NCBI GenBank assembly: GCA_965206365.1
Contig: CBDBJL010000007.1
Location: 1 to 44,513 of the forward strand
Length of the DNA stretch: 44,513 bases
Direction of reading: 5' to 3'
Origin: CBDBJL01 sp965206365
GTDB taxonomy: Bacteria; Pseudomonadota; Alphaproteobacteria; JABAAW01; JAHZMA01
Positions 27,567 to 36,146 of the stretch are shown in pieces. The stretch's first letter is position 1. The number at the start of each line of letters is the position of its first letter. The translations under genes were made by a program, and so were the position numbers. The notes beneath the pieces were generated by a model. That model did no database searches and was not told the origin of the DNA. It was given only the letters and a program-made list of their open reading frames with translations.

Positions 27567-28124
27567 ATGGGCATTGATGCCCTATTGCCCCAAATTGTTA
27601 GGCAAAAAATTGCCTTGCAGAAATTGGACGATGAAAATACGCCTCGATTTCGTGATTCATTGAAATATGACCCAGCTGGGCAGGAAAACCGTACGGGGGA
27701 GATTAGATCTTCCCCGGCGGGAATAGTGCCACAAGCATCAGGGAATGTTCTTCAATCTAAAGCTCGATTACAGCCACAAATTCCAACTGAAATTTCTGAA
27801 TTTTTGAGTAATATTGCTAAAAAACATGGGTTAGAGCCTCCTTCAGAAGCGCAATTGCTCTCAGCATATAAAAATGCTGAAAGCTATAGCCCTCCTCCGG
27901 TTTATCAAGCTCCGGAAACTGATGGGGTTAAGCGTCAGAATTTACAAGCAAATTCACAACAGGGAAGCCAAGATGTTGGAGCTGGTTTTAACCTCGTGAA
28001 TTATCCAAGGGATGAAAATGAAGATAAATTTCAACGTTTGCCCGATAAAATTCGCCAAGAAGCCTTTGATTATGGGCGTATGTTGCAGGCATTGAGTAAA
28101 TATAGCGATAATATTATTTACTAA
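27567..28124 (+). CDS. Uncharacterised 185-residue protein, probably sigma-54 controlled
   Basis: I do not recognise this protein. It has no signal peptide and no membrane segment. It starts MGIDALLPQIVRQKIALQKL and has a long low-complexity centre rich in P, Q, S and N (residues about 35-150). The end is charged and helical (PDKIRQEAFDYGRMLQAL). The start is well supported by GAGGTG ten bases before the ATG. A strong sigma-54 site lies upstream. In alphaproteobacteria such promoters often drive flagellar, nitrogen or carbon-transport genes, and an accessory flagellar or export role is conceivable. The small ATG frame at 27338 (18 codons) in the leader has no clear role. Confidence 0.7.
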   Translation: MGIDALLPQIVRQKIALQKLDDENTPRFRDSLKYDPAGQENRTGEIRSSPAGIVPQASGNVLQSKARLQPQIPTEISEFLSNIAKKHGLEPPSEAQLLSAYKNAESYSPPPVYQAPETDGVKRQNLQANSQQGSQDVGAGFNLVNYPRDENEDKFQRLPDKIRQEAFDYGRMLQALSKYSDNIIY

Positions 28125-28257
28125 TTCATGATTTTTTGTGAATTGTTGCAAGGCGTTGAGCGAATGGTTGTTATTTTGGGCCGTTATTGGGCTATCTTAT
28201 TATCTAATAAAATAACTTGACCCTTGGGCAGATATTGGGTAAGCAAAGAGGAATTCT

Positions 28258-28296
28258 TTTGCTTGAAAAAAGTTAGATTTGCTTGAAAAAGTTAGA
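28258..28296 (+). repeat. Imperfect direct duplication before carA
   Basis: TTTGCTTGAAAAAAGTTAGA (28258-28277) is followed at once by the same word minus one A (28278-28296). The duplication ends four bases before the carA ATG at 28301 and covers the place where a ribosome-binding site would be expected. It also creates the in-frame TTG at 28283. Confidence 0.9.
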
Positions 28297-28300
28297 TTAT

Positions 28301-29674
28301 ATGCCCAATGCGCCTAAAATATTAAACCGAAACCAAAATACTCGTTCAGCTGATCTTGTCACTGGAAATGGTGCCTTGTTCGCAGAAAAAGGGGTGAATG
28401 TCGGCAAAAAACGCGTCAATAACAAACCTTATCGCGCAGATAAAGATGCCGATGCTGTGCTTATTTTGGAAGATGGCAGTGTTTTTTGGGGGAAGGGTGC
28501 AGGTTATGTTGGCAATGCTGTGGGTGAGCTTTGTTTCAACACATCGATGAGTGGTTATCAAGAAGTTTTAAGCGATCCGTCTTATGCCGGACAAATTATT
28601 AATTTCACTTTTCCGCATATTGGCAATGCTGGTACGAATATTGATGATAATGAAACTCATCGTTCATTTGCTCTGGGGATGATCTGTTGTGGTGAGATTA
28701 CGCCTGCGTCGAATTATCGTGATGATCAAGATTTTGTGCAATGGTTGCAACAACATAAATTAATTGCAATTATGGGATTGGATACACGAGAATTAACGCA
28801 TAAAATTCGCAACCAAGGAGCCCCACGCGCTTTGATTGCTTATGTTCCACAAAAAAATGCCCAAAGGCAGAAATTATCGGCGCGTTTTAATATTCCAAGA
28901 TTATTGGCAAAAATTCACAAATGGCAAGGTTTAACAGGCTTGGATTTGGCTGTAAAAGTTACTTGCAATAAATCCTATCGCTGGCAAGAGTTACTTTATT
29001 CATTTGATGAGCGCGCAAAAAATATGGCATCAAATGTTCATCCACAATATCAAAAAGCCGAATGGGCGCATATTGTTGCGATAGATTACGGCATTAAGCA
29101 TAATATTTTGCGTCATCTGGCGGGATTGAATACGAAAATTACGGTTGTTCCGGCAAAATATTCGGCAAAGAAAATCATGGCACTTGCCCCTGATGGTATT
29201 TTTCTTTCTAACGGACCGGGGGATCCGGCCGCAACGGCTATTTATAGTACACCGATTATTAAAGCTTTGCTGAAGAAAAACATTCCGATATTTGGGATTT
29301 GTATCGGACATCAATTATTATCGTTGGCTTTGGGTGCGCAAACACAAAAAATGGCAATTGGGCATCGTGGAGCTAATCATCCAGTAAAAAATTTACAAAC
29401 CCTGGCAGTGGAAATTACCAGTCAAAACCATGGGTTTGCAGTGCTTAAAGAAACTTTGCCTGCGAATGTGGAAATAACGCATATTTCGTTATTTGATCAA
29501 TCTTTAGAAGGGATTGCCCTGGTGAATAAGCCAGTTTTTGCAGTGCAATATCACCCTGAAGCTTCGCCAGGGCCGCATGATAGCCATTATTTATTTCAAC
29601 AATTTTCTCAGATGATTGCAAATCATATGCAAAAAAATCAGCAAGCTACTCATGAAATTAAGGCAGAAATTTAA
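28301..29674 (+). CDS. carA: Carbamoyl-phosphate synthase small (glutaminase) subunit
   Basis: CarA hydrolyses glutamine and passes ammonia to CarB to make carbamoyl phosphate for pyrimidines and arginine. The N-terminal domain carries LEDGSVFWGKGAG and GELCFNTSMSGYQEVLSDPS. The class I glutamine amidotransferase domain has GPGDP, the nucleophile in FGICIGHQLLSLALG, and the His/Glu pair in VQYHPEASPGPHD. Before the conserved domain there are about 45 extra, basic residues, unusual for CarA. The ATG at 28301 gives 457 residues; a TTG at 28283 is also in frame. carB is not adjacent. The stop TAA overlaps the ATG of the next gene by one base. Confidence 0.95.
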   Translation: MPNAPKILNRNQNTRSADLVTGNGALFAEKGVNVGKKRVNNKPYRADKDADAVLILEDGSVFWGKGAGYVGNAVGELCFNTSMSGYQEVLSDPSYAGQIINFTFPHIGNAGTNIDDNETHRSFALGMICCGEITPASNYRDDQDFVQWLQQHKLIAIMGLDTRELTHKIRNQGAPRALIAYVPQKNAQRQKLSARFNIPRLLAKIHKWQGLTGLDLAVKVTCNKSYRWQELLYSFDERAKNMASNVHPQYQKAEWAHIVAIDYGIKHNILRHLAGLNTKITVVPAKYSAKKIMALAPDGIFLSNGPGDPAATAIYSTPIIKALLKKNIPIFGICIGHQLLSLALGAQTQKMAIGHRGANHPVKNLQTLAVEITSQNHGFAVLKETLPANVEITHISLFDQSLEGIALVNKPVFAVQYHPEASPGPHDSHYLFQQFSQMIANHMQKNQQATHEIKAEI

Positions 29675-31116
29675 TGGTTTTGGGAAATATTTTGGCATCA
29701 TCACCCAAAAGTTATCAAATACCGCCTTATCTTTTGTTGGCAATTTTATTGGGCTTATCAATGCCGGCACGTTTTATTGGGCAAGGTTTGCAAGGTTTGT
29801 TTGTATTTTTGGTTTTTCTGATGCTATTAACCCCAGCTCTTCGCCATGATGCGGTGCGGGCATTACGAGATTTGTGGGCAGAGCCACGCGCAAAAATGTT
29901 GGGTTTGTTGTTGGTTTTATTGTTGCCATCAGTATTTTTTTCAGTGGCACCGATAATATCATTGCGCACATGGAGCATTTCTGTTGTAGTTTTATTGTTT
30001 TGTGCGGGATTAAGCTGTTTTAAGTATGCTTCGGAAGCGGATAAAAAAATGGCAATCCAAATTCTTGTTGTTTGTTTGTTTGTCGGGCTTGTTTTTGTGC
30101 TTTGGGCATTTAATTATTCACCTGAAACCTTGCATAAATTTTGGTCATTTCGTGAAAATGCCGGGCTAACATCCGTAAAAAGCCCACATTATGATTATTT
30201 TATTACGCCCAAATTATTGGTGAATGGTTTTTTTATTTTGATTCCTTTATTGCTCTATTGGGGAATTTTTTATTTTACAACATGGCAATGGCGCTTTCTA
30301 AGTTTTGGCTCGGTGGTATCGCTTTTCATGTTAACCCAGCAAACAGGGAACCGCGCAGTTATGGCAGGGATCATGCTGATGCTGCTGGTTGGTGCTGGTG
30401 CGGTTTTATTATCGAAAGGCTTTACAGAAAGGGTGAATATTAGATTTGGTAGATATATTTTTTTGGCAAGTTTTTTACTAGCGGGTTTGGCAATGATTGT
30501 GGGTTATAGTATTTATTTCTCTCCCGAAGATTACCGTCTTTTCTGGTCGTTTGCGCATAATGCAACAATGATTGCAGATAAGGTAGAAATAGATTATCTC
30601 AGCTCAGAGCCAATGCAATTTCCGTCTTTTTTACCCTATGGCATTATTGAGGTTATTCGGCAAATATTTTTGTTTGAAGCTGTGCAGGTTTGGCAACAGA
30701 ATCCTTTCTGGGGGATTGGCATCAATGCGACTGATGCGCATGAGGCTTTGCAAAATAAAGTTGGGAGTTATTTTGCTAATCCTAGTGCTGCTGAGGCTAT
30801 GACCTATGTTCATAATCGATTTGTAGAAATTTTATTAGAAACAGGGCTGATCGGGTTTGTGCCGTTTATCATTTTCTTATTTATGGTTTTGCAAAAAAAT
30901 TTAATGCGTTTTATTCGCGATAATCATGTTCCATCGCTTTTGATGCTATTGGTTCATACCGGGTATTGGGGGGCAGGTTTGTTCCAGTTTTCAGTATGGG
31001 AAGCTTGGATTATGATGATTTATATTTTCACTCTGATATTTATCACCCTATCAGATAATGTGGTGGCCGATAATGTGGTGACCGATGATACGGTGGTGAA
31101 TGGTGCTCGGCCTTAG
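29674..31116 (+). CDS. O-antigen ligase / Wzy-like polytopic membrane protein
   Basis: The 480-residue protein has about ten or more transmembrane helices and a large periplasmic loop between about residues 285 and 390. That loop contains QNPFWGIGINATDAHEAL and VHNRFVEILLETGLIGF, which resemble the Wzy_C/RfaL signature region. Such proteins ligate or polymerise surface polysaccharide on the periplasmic side of the inner membrane. The ATG overlaps the carA stop (TAATG) and the next gene starts at the base after its stop. The C terminus is a short degenerate repeat (DNVVADNVVTDDTVV). Ligase and polymerase cannot be distinguished here. Confidence 0.82.
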   Translation: MVLGNILASSPKSYQIPPYLLLAILLGLSMPARFIGQGLQGLFVFLVFLMLLTPALRHDAVRALRDLWAEPRAKMLGLLLVLLLPSVFFSVAPIISLRTWSISVVVLLFCAGLSCFKYASEADKKMAIQILVVCLFVGLVFVLWAFNYSPETLHKFWSFRENAGLTSVKSPHYDYFITPKLLVNGFFILIPLLLYWGIFYFTTWQWRFLSFGSVVSLFMLTQQTGNRAVMAGIMLMLLVGAGAVLLSKGFTERVNIRFGRYIFLASFLLAGLAMIVGYSIYFSPEDYRLFWSFAHNATMIADKVEIDYLSSEPMQFPSFLPYGIIEVIRQIFLFEAVQVWQQNPFWGIGINATDAHEALQNKVGSYFANPSAAEAMTYVHNRFVEILLETGLIGFVPFIIFLFMVLQKNLMRFIRDNHVPSLLMLLVHTGYWGAGLFQFSVWEAWIMMIYIFTLIFITLSDNVVADNVVTDDTVVNGARP

Positions 31117-32490
31117 ATGCGAGCTTTTCTTATAAAAATTAGCATATTTTTAGGGTTATGTAGTATTTCATTGTCAATTCATAGTCAACAAATTTACTTT
31201 AGCAAAAAAGAATATACGCAAAAGACACAATTTAACATTCATTTTGTAGATCTAGATTCCGAAAAACGAGACTTAACTTTTCTCATTGCCAATCAAAAAC
31301 TTACGTTAAGTCAGCATAGAATTCCAACGTTAGAAAAGTTACAAAAATTAGCGCAAAATCAAGCGATTGCCAGCGCTCAACAAGTAGCCACAGCTAGTAA
31401 AACCATAACGGAGGCTGAATATGGGAAAATCTACGAAAATATTGTTACGCTTACGAAGGAGGCGAATGCGCAAATTTCACCATGGTATCATATTTCCTTA
31501 AAGCGTGCGGGGCAAGTAAGTTTTGGTGTTCAGTCAGTGCCAGGAAGATCGGCAAGCATTGATTATTTCTGGAAAACACCTTCTTTAACGATTAATTTGA
31601 GTGAAACGCAGAAAAGCAATGATATTATTCAGGCATTGGTTTTGAAGACCAATGCCGATCTGCCAGCGGGGGCGCGTGTGAAAGTAACCTTTAAGGGTAA
31701 GAATATTGCCATGGTTGCTGAAGGCAATAATAACACGAATCAGTTGCATGCGAATCGTGCGCTTAAAGGTTTTCAAACTCAGCTTAACCAATTATTGCAG
31801 CAAAGACAAGAACTAGGCACAATTAGCACGAAACATTTTCAGCATATTGCGGATATTTTGAATAAAAAATTGAAAGAGCTGGAAAATATCGCCAAATCAC
31901 AAATGGATGTTTTTCGTGAGCAATATCGTATTTTATACAATCAGCAAGTGACAAAAAATTATCTCACCTTGGTGACGTATGATCGTCAGGATGTAATGAG
32001 GGTAGATTACAAAAAAGTGGTCGATGATTATGTTGCTGCGATGAAACCTGTTGCCCTTGCTTTGGTGCGTTCATTGCCAGAATCGGCAAATATTCGTCAT
32101 TATGTCCAAACTTCGCTTAATTTTGTGCAATCCATTCCCTACGATACTTTAGAGGAACGAAATCTTCAAAGCCTTGCGGGGTTTTTAATGCCACTTGATA
32201 TGGTGGCACAAAATCGTGGTGATTGTGATACAAAATCGGCGGCCTTGTTAGCAATTTTCGCTAATCTTTTGCCAACTCATAAAACAATTATGATCATTAT
32301 TCCCAATCATGCGTTTATTGGTATTAATATTCAACCGAAACCTGAAGATATGGTTTACAAATACCATGATCAGGTCTACGTTCTTATGGAAGTTGCAGGC
32401 CCGGCTATTTTTCCTGTTGGACAAGTTGGGGATCGTTCGCGCAGAGGCATTGCCGGGCGCAAGATCCTAGAGGTGATTGCGATCTCGTGA
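31117..32490 (+). CDS. Exported transglutaminase-like protein of unknown role
   Basis: The 457-residue protein has a signal peptide (MRAFLIKISIFLGLCSISLS, cleavage near IHS). The middle is helical and charged (residues about 70-330). The C-terminal part looks like a transglutaminase-like cysteine fold: NFVQSIPYDT, then NRGDCDTKSAAL with Cys370, then IIPNHAFIGI with His398, and a YVLMEVAGPAIFPVG segment. A protease or amidase acting in the periplasm is likely, but the substrate is unknown. Its ATG follows the membrane-protein stop with no gap, so the two should be translated together and may act on the same surface component. Confidence 0.7.
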   Translation: MRAFLIKISIFLGLCSISLSIHSQQIYFSKKEYTQKTQFNIHFVDLDSEKRDLTFLIANQKLTLSQHRIPTLEKLQKLAQNQAIASAQQVATASKTITEAEYGKIYENIVTLTKEANAQISPWYHISLKRAGQVSFGVQSVPGRSASIDYFWKTPSLTINLSETQKSNDIIQALVLKTNADLPAGARVKVTFKGKNIAMVAEGNNNTNQLHANRALKGFQTQLNQLLQQRQELGTISTKHFQHIADILNKKLKELENIAKSQMDVFREQYRILYNQQVTKNYLTLVTYDRQDVMRVDYKKVVDDYVAAMKPVALALVRSLPESANIRHYVQTSLNFVQSIPYDTLEERNLQSLAGFLMPLDMVAQNRGDCDTKSAALLAIFANLLPTHKTIMIIIPNHAFIGINIQPKPEDMVYKYHDQVYVLMEVAGPAIFPVGQVGDRSRRGIAGRKILEVIAIS

Positions 32491-32512
32491 ATGATGAATA
32501 GAATTTTATAAG

Positions 32513-33571
32513 ATGCAGTTAAATACAATAGAAGAAGCCATTCGGGCCACTCAATCTGGAGAAATCGTTATTATTGTTGATGATGAGGATCGAGAAAATG
32601 AGGGTGATCTGGTTATGGCGGCTGAAAATGCTCATGAACAAAAAATTGCTTTTATGGTACGCCATACAAGTGGCATTATCTGTGCCCCTTTGATGCGAGC
32701 ACATGCCGAAACATTACAGCTGAACCCGATGGTGCAACATAATGATGCTCCGCTTGAAACCGCATTTACGGTAACAGTTGATTATCGAAAAGGATTGACC
32801 ACAGGTATTTCTGCAAAAGAGCGATCTGCAACAATTCGGGCTTTGGCAGATGAGAAGATTACTGCGCAGGATTTCGTTCGCCCGGGCCATGTTTTTCCGT
32901 TGATTGCGCGTGATGGCGGAGTATTAATGCGTTCGGGGCATACCGAAGCGGCTGTTGATCTTGCACGCCTTGCAGGCTTATCGCCGGTGGGGGTTATTGG
33001 TGAGCTGGTTAATGATGATGGTAGCGTTAAAAAAGGCCAGCAATTATTTGATTTTGCAGTTGAGCATGGGTTGCTTATCATTTCCATTGAAGATTTAATC
33101 TCATATCGCCAACAACGCGAAAGTTTAATTTCGCGGGTGAGCGAAGGCGAGGTGCAGACCAAAATTGGGAAAGCGAAAGCGATTATTTATCAAAGTCAAT
33201 TTGATGATTACATGCATATTGCTTTGATCTATGGGAAAATTACCCCAAATATGCCGGTGCGGTTGCAACGTGAAGATATTTTGCATGATATATTTGCAAC
33301 TGATAACAACATTGAAAAATCTATGTTGCGAATTCAAAAGCAAGGTTCTGGGGTAATTATTTATCTACGAGGGTATCAGCAACAATATGTTTTAGCTGAT
33401 TTGGAGAGTGATCATGAGATGATGGATAAGAGTTGGCGTGAGATTGGCTTAGGGGCGCAAATCTTGCGTGATCTTGGGCTGAAACAAATTTCATTATTAG
33501 CATCACAAGAGCGTCAATATGTGGGCTTGAATGGTTTTGGTATTGAAGTTGAGCAGACAATTTACTTATAA
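32513..33571 (+). CDS. ribB: 3,4-dihydroxy-2-butanone 4-phosphate synthase fused to a degenerate GTP cyclohydrolase II domain
   Basis: Residues about 1-200 form a complete RibB, with the VDDEDRENEGDLVMAAE metal/substrate motif, the HTSGIICAP loop, SAKERSATI and GHVFPL. It makes the four-carbon precursor of riboflavin from ribulose 5-phosphate. Residues about 205-352 align in layout with GTP cyclohydrolase II, but the three zinc cysteines and the QEGRGIGL motif are absent (YLRGYQQQYV instead). The second domain is therefore probably non-catalytic. Stand-alone ribA at 26207 supplies that activity. It starts 22 bases after the transglutaminase-like gene. Confidence 0.93.
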   Translation: MQLNTIEEAIRATQSGEIVIIVDDEDRENEGDLVMAAENAHEQKIAFMVRHTSGIICAPLMRAHAETLQLNPMVQHNDAPLETAFTVTVDYRKGLTTGISAKERSATIRALADEKITAQDFVRPGHVFPLIARDGGVLMRSGHTEAAVDLARLAGLSPVGVIGELVNDDGSVKKGQQLFDFAVEHGLLIISIEDLISYRQQRESLISRVSEGEVQTKIGKAKAIIYQSQFDDYMHIALIYGKITPNMPVRLQREDILHDIFATDNNIEKSMLRIQKQGSGVIIYLRGYQQQYVLADLESDHEMMDKSWREIGLGAQILRDLGLKQISLLASQERQYVGLNGFGIEVEQTIYL

Positions 33572-33583
33572 AGAGCGAGGGCT

Positions 33584-33637
33584 ATGAGAGATCTTCTTTG
33601 TGGCGTCGTGCTATTCGCAGGTTTATCTTTAGGTTGA
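33584..33637 (+). CDS. Possible 17-codon micro-ORF between ribB and the glycosyltransferase
   Basis: ATG 33584 follows a GCGAGG site and encodes MRDLLCGVVLFAGLSLG before a TGA, 10 bases ahead of the next gene. The text reads like the start of a lipoprotein signal, with a stop exactly where the lipobox cysteine would be. It could be a leader peptide, a remnant or chance. Confidence 0.2.
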   Translation: MRDLLCGVVLFAGLSLG

Positions 33638-33647
33638 GGCAAAGTAG

Positions 33648-34481
33648 ATGACAATATCGCCTAAAATTTTTGTGATTAGCTTACAGCAGGCGCAGGAACG
33701 GCAAAAAAAAATACAGGCAGAATTAGGGGAAATTCCGTTTCAATTTTTTTGGGCCAGTGATGGGCGTGCTTTAACCGATGATGAAAAAACTTTGGCACTC
33801 AGCCTTCACCCTAAGGTGATGGTGGGTAAAAAGGGTTGTAAAATGCAAAAATTGGCAAGCATATATCCTAAATTATTGCCAGGCGAGGTTGGATGTTATT
33901 TAAGCCATTATCGGGTTTTACAAAAAATTTATGCTGAAAATATCGCGATTGCGATCATTTTAGAAGATGATGTTTGCATTCAAAAAGATTTTGCTTCGTT
34001 GATTCAAAAATTTCAGGATCTTATTTATCACTGGGATCTAATTAGATTATGTGGGCTTCGGTTCCGCAAATTTAAAATTATTGCGCAAATTTCACCCTTA
34101 TATCAATTCGTAAAATTATTAAATACGGCTTGTGGCGCCCAAGGCTATGCCGTAACTTGGCAAGGGGCAGGAAAGCTTTTAGATTTATTGGAGGTGATGG
34201 TGCATCCGGTAGATATTACCCTGGATCATTATTGGAATCAAAATTGGGCTGGGGGCAAGCAGATTGCTTTTTATGCCATACAACCTTACCCAATTATGCC
34301 AGCGCAGCTTCCTAGCATGATTGATTCTCGCCCAAGAGAACGCGTGCAAATAAAAAATCATGGGTTAAATTGGCAAAAAATTCAGCGTTTATGGTTGAAA
34401 CATAAAAAATCTTGGCAAAAAAGATGGGCGATTCATCACCATCAGGTAAAACTGAAATCGCACAAAAAAATGGGGAGATAA
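33648..34481 (+). CDS. Glycosyltransferase family 25 (LPS glycosyltransferase)
   Basis: The 277-residue protein fits the LgtB/LpsA-like family that adds galactose or a related sugar to lipopolysaccharide. The N-terminal segment KIFVISLQQAQERQKKI is the family start. PGEVGCYLSHYRVLQKI near residue 85 and AIAIILEDDVCIQKDF near residue 105 follow; the DD is the probable metal/nucleotide-sugar motif. The C-terminal 40 residues are strongly basic, suiting contact with the inner membrane. It shares the strand with the O-antigen-ligase-like gene 2.5 kb upstream, so this region may shape surface glycans. Its stop lies in the loop of a terminator hairpin. Confidence 0.9.
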   Translation: MTISPKIFVISLQQAQERQKKIQAELGEIPFQFFWASDGRALTDDEKTLALSLHPKVMVGKKGCKMQKLASIYPKLLPGEVGCYLSHYRVLQKIYAENIAIAIILEDDVCIQKDFASLIQKFQDLIYHWDLIRLCGLRFRKFKIIAQISPLYQFVKLLNTACGAQGYAVTWQGAGKLLDLLEVMVHPVDITLDHYWNQNWAGGKQIAFYAIQPYPIMPAQLPSMIDSRPRERVQIKNHGLNWQKIQRLWLKHKKSWQKRWAIHHHQVKLKSHKKMGR

Positions 34482-34494
34482 ATCCTCCCATTTT
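34464..34494. terminator. Bidirectional Rho-independent terminator between convergent genes
   Basis: TGGGGAGA at 34471-34478 pairs with TCCTCCCA at 34483-34490, with one mismatch and one G-T pair, around TAAA. A7 precedes and TTTT follows, so the hairpin can end transcription from both the glycosyltransferase (+) and the lipoprotein (-). Confidence 0.75.
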
Positions 34495-34514
34495 GCTCAA
34501 ATATTTTAGAAAAA

Positions 34515-35126
34515 TTATTGTGCAGGATAGCTTTCTTTAATTTCGCTTTTCAATTCGTCAAAAGATCTATCGGCTTGAATTTTTTGCCAATCGGCTTTGC
34601 TATTATTTTCCGAGCTAAAGGAACGTTGCAAAAGTTCTTCAAGCGCGGCATCCAATTCAGCATCTCCCATCCCTACAAGAACGAATAACCCCCCTGTGCT
34701 TGGATTTTTTGCCTGACGATAAAGCTTAGAGCCAACCAAAGTTTCGCTAGTAATCAGCTTGCTGGTAGTTGAGGCGACTCGATCTACTGTTTCAGTATCG
34801 CCAACTCCCGTAGTTTCGGCAAAATTCTTTACCATATTGGTTACTGAAACCTGGAAAGTTTGTGCCATTTGCACGCGGGCAATAGCCATAGCCTGTTGTT
34901 TTTGAAAACTTAAACCAGCATTGGTTTTTTCAAAATTGCCAACCGCTGATATTTTTAAGTTATCAAGAGATTCTGTGCAAACCCATAATGCGGCTTTTGT
35001 GGTGCCATCATCGGGGAAATTACATTCTGAAACTTTTTCTTCTGTAACCTTTTTATCACCACCCCCACAAGCCACTAGCAGCATAATCGCACTGATTATG
35101 AATACCAACTTATTATTTATTTTCAT
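34515..35126 (-). CDS. LPP20-like outer-membrane lipoprotein
   Basis: The 203-residue protein starts with a lipoprotein signal, MKINNKLVFIISAIMLLVAC, whose final cysteine at residue 20 would be lipidated. A GGG linker follows it. The body resembles the LPP20 family: a SAVGNFEKTNAGLSFQKQQA segment, then ARVQMAQTF, TVDRVASTTSKLITSETL and LFVLVGM. These proteins are usually surface or periplasmic lipoproteins of unknown biochemical function. An AAAAGGA ribosome-binding stretch lies close before the ATG. It is convergent with the glycosyltransferase gene. Confidence 0.83.
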   Translation of the reverse strand: MKINNKLVFIISAIMLLVACGGGDKKVTEEKVSECNFPDDGTTKAALWVCTESLDNLKISAVGNFEKTNAGLSFQKQQAMAIARVQMAQTFQVSVTNMVKNFAETTGVGDTETVDRVASTTSKLITSETLVGSKLYRQAKNPSTGGLFVLVGMGDAELDAALEELLQRSFSSENNSKADWQKIQADRSFDELKSEIKESYPAQ

Positions 35127-35242
35127 GATTTCGTAATCCTTTTTTAATGTTTCCGAGCCTGAAGATGTTTGCCTTAAGCAGATTATAGCAAACAGACAAC
35201 TCTAACCTTACAGGATCATTTAGGCGGATGCAATATTTTTTA

Positions 35243-35272
35243 TTGACAGCATGAATATATTTTTAGTAATAA
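35243..35272 (+). promoter_or_regulatory. Probable sigma-70 promoter of the acetyltransferase gene
   Basis: A consensus -35 box TTGACA (35243-35248) and TAATAA (35267-35272) are 18 bases apart. Transcription from about 35279 would leave only a short leader with TGGAGGT (35282-35288) before the GTG start at 35295. Confidence 0.5.
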
Positions 35273-35294
35273 ATTAGAAAATGGAGGTTATTTG

Positions 35295-36041
35295 GTGCAA
35301 AATCAACATGAAACTGATCATAATTCTGGCAGTGAGTTAGGTGTGTTGCTTCCTAATTGGCAAGGGGCACAGCCACCCTCGAAACAGCCACTTGTTGGGC
35401 GTTATTGTGAATTACAGCCTTTAGATGTTGCGAAACATGCTGATCAGCTTTATGATGCCTATACTGGCAACGCGGATGCATCGAATTTGTATCAAGGCTG
35501 GGATTATCTGCCTTATGGTCCGTTTTCTGATTTGGATGAATTTCGCACCTGGTTGCAAGGAGATTGCTTGCAAGATGATCCGATGTTTTTTGTTGTTTTG
35601 TGCCAAAAATCGCATCAAGCTTTGGGGATGGCAAGCTATCTTAATATTAACCCTAAACAGGGTTCCATCGAAGTTGGGCATATTCATTTCTCACCCTTAA
35701 TGCAAGGGACCACTTTGGCAAGCGAAGCTATGTATTTAATGATGCACTATGTTTTTGCAACATTAGGCTATCGTCGCTATGAATGGAAATGCAATTCCTT
35801 AAACCAAGCTTCCAACGATTCAGCAAAAAGGTTGGGTTTTGTTTTTGAAGGTTGTTTTCGCCAGATGTTGGTTGTAAAGGGTAGGAATCGTGATACAAAT
35901 TGGTTTTCGATACTTGATTCAGAATGGAAATTTTTGCAAATTGCCTTTGAAAATTGGCTTGCCCCTGAAAATTTTGATGATGTTGGGCACCAAAAACAAA
36001 AGCTGGAATATTTTCAAAAGAAGTCATCAGGAAATTCCTAG
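35295..36041 (+). CDS. GNAT-family N-acetyltransferase (RimJ/RimL-like)
   Basis: The roughly 248-residue cytoplasmic protein has the Acetyltransf_3 layout of RimJ/RimL-type enzymes. It has a VGRYCELQPLDVAKHADQLY start near residue 30, ALGMASYLNINP, the IEVGHIHFSP strand, and a TTLASEAMYLMMHYVF helix that carries the acetyl-CoA pyrophosphate loop. NDSAKRLGFVFEG follows near residue 180. Substrates in this family include ribosomal proteins, amino acids and small amines. GTG 35295 is spaced correctly from GGAGG; the TTG at 35292 is in frame but too close. A good promoter precedes it. Confidence 0.88.
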   Translation: MQNQHETDHNSGSELGVLLPNWQGAQPPSKQPLVGRYCELQPLDVAKHADQLYDAYTGNADASNLYQGWDYLPYGPFSDLDEFRTWLQGDCLQDDPMFFVVLCQKSHQALGMASYLNINPKQGSIEVGHIHFSPLMQGTTLASEAMYLMMHYVFATLGYRRYEWKCNSLNQASNDSAKRLGFVFEGCFRQMLVVKGRNRDTNWFSILDSEWKFLQIAFENWLAPENFDDVGHQKQKLEYFQKKSSGNS

Positions 36042-36146
36042 AAGGTTGCCCCGAAAGTCCGTAATTTTTTATTGCTTTTTTTTTGATTTTGTGCTAGCAG
36101 TGTTTCTAGGTTTTTTCCTACAAATTTTTGATAAGGAAGGTTTTTT

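Noticed and set aside
26150..32512. An FMN riboswitch before ribA or ribB
   Set aside because: The conserved RFN boxes are not visible upstream of either gene.
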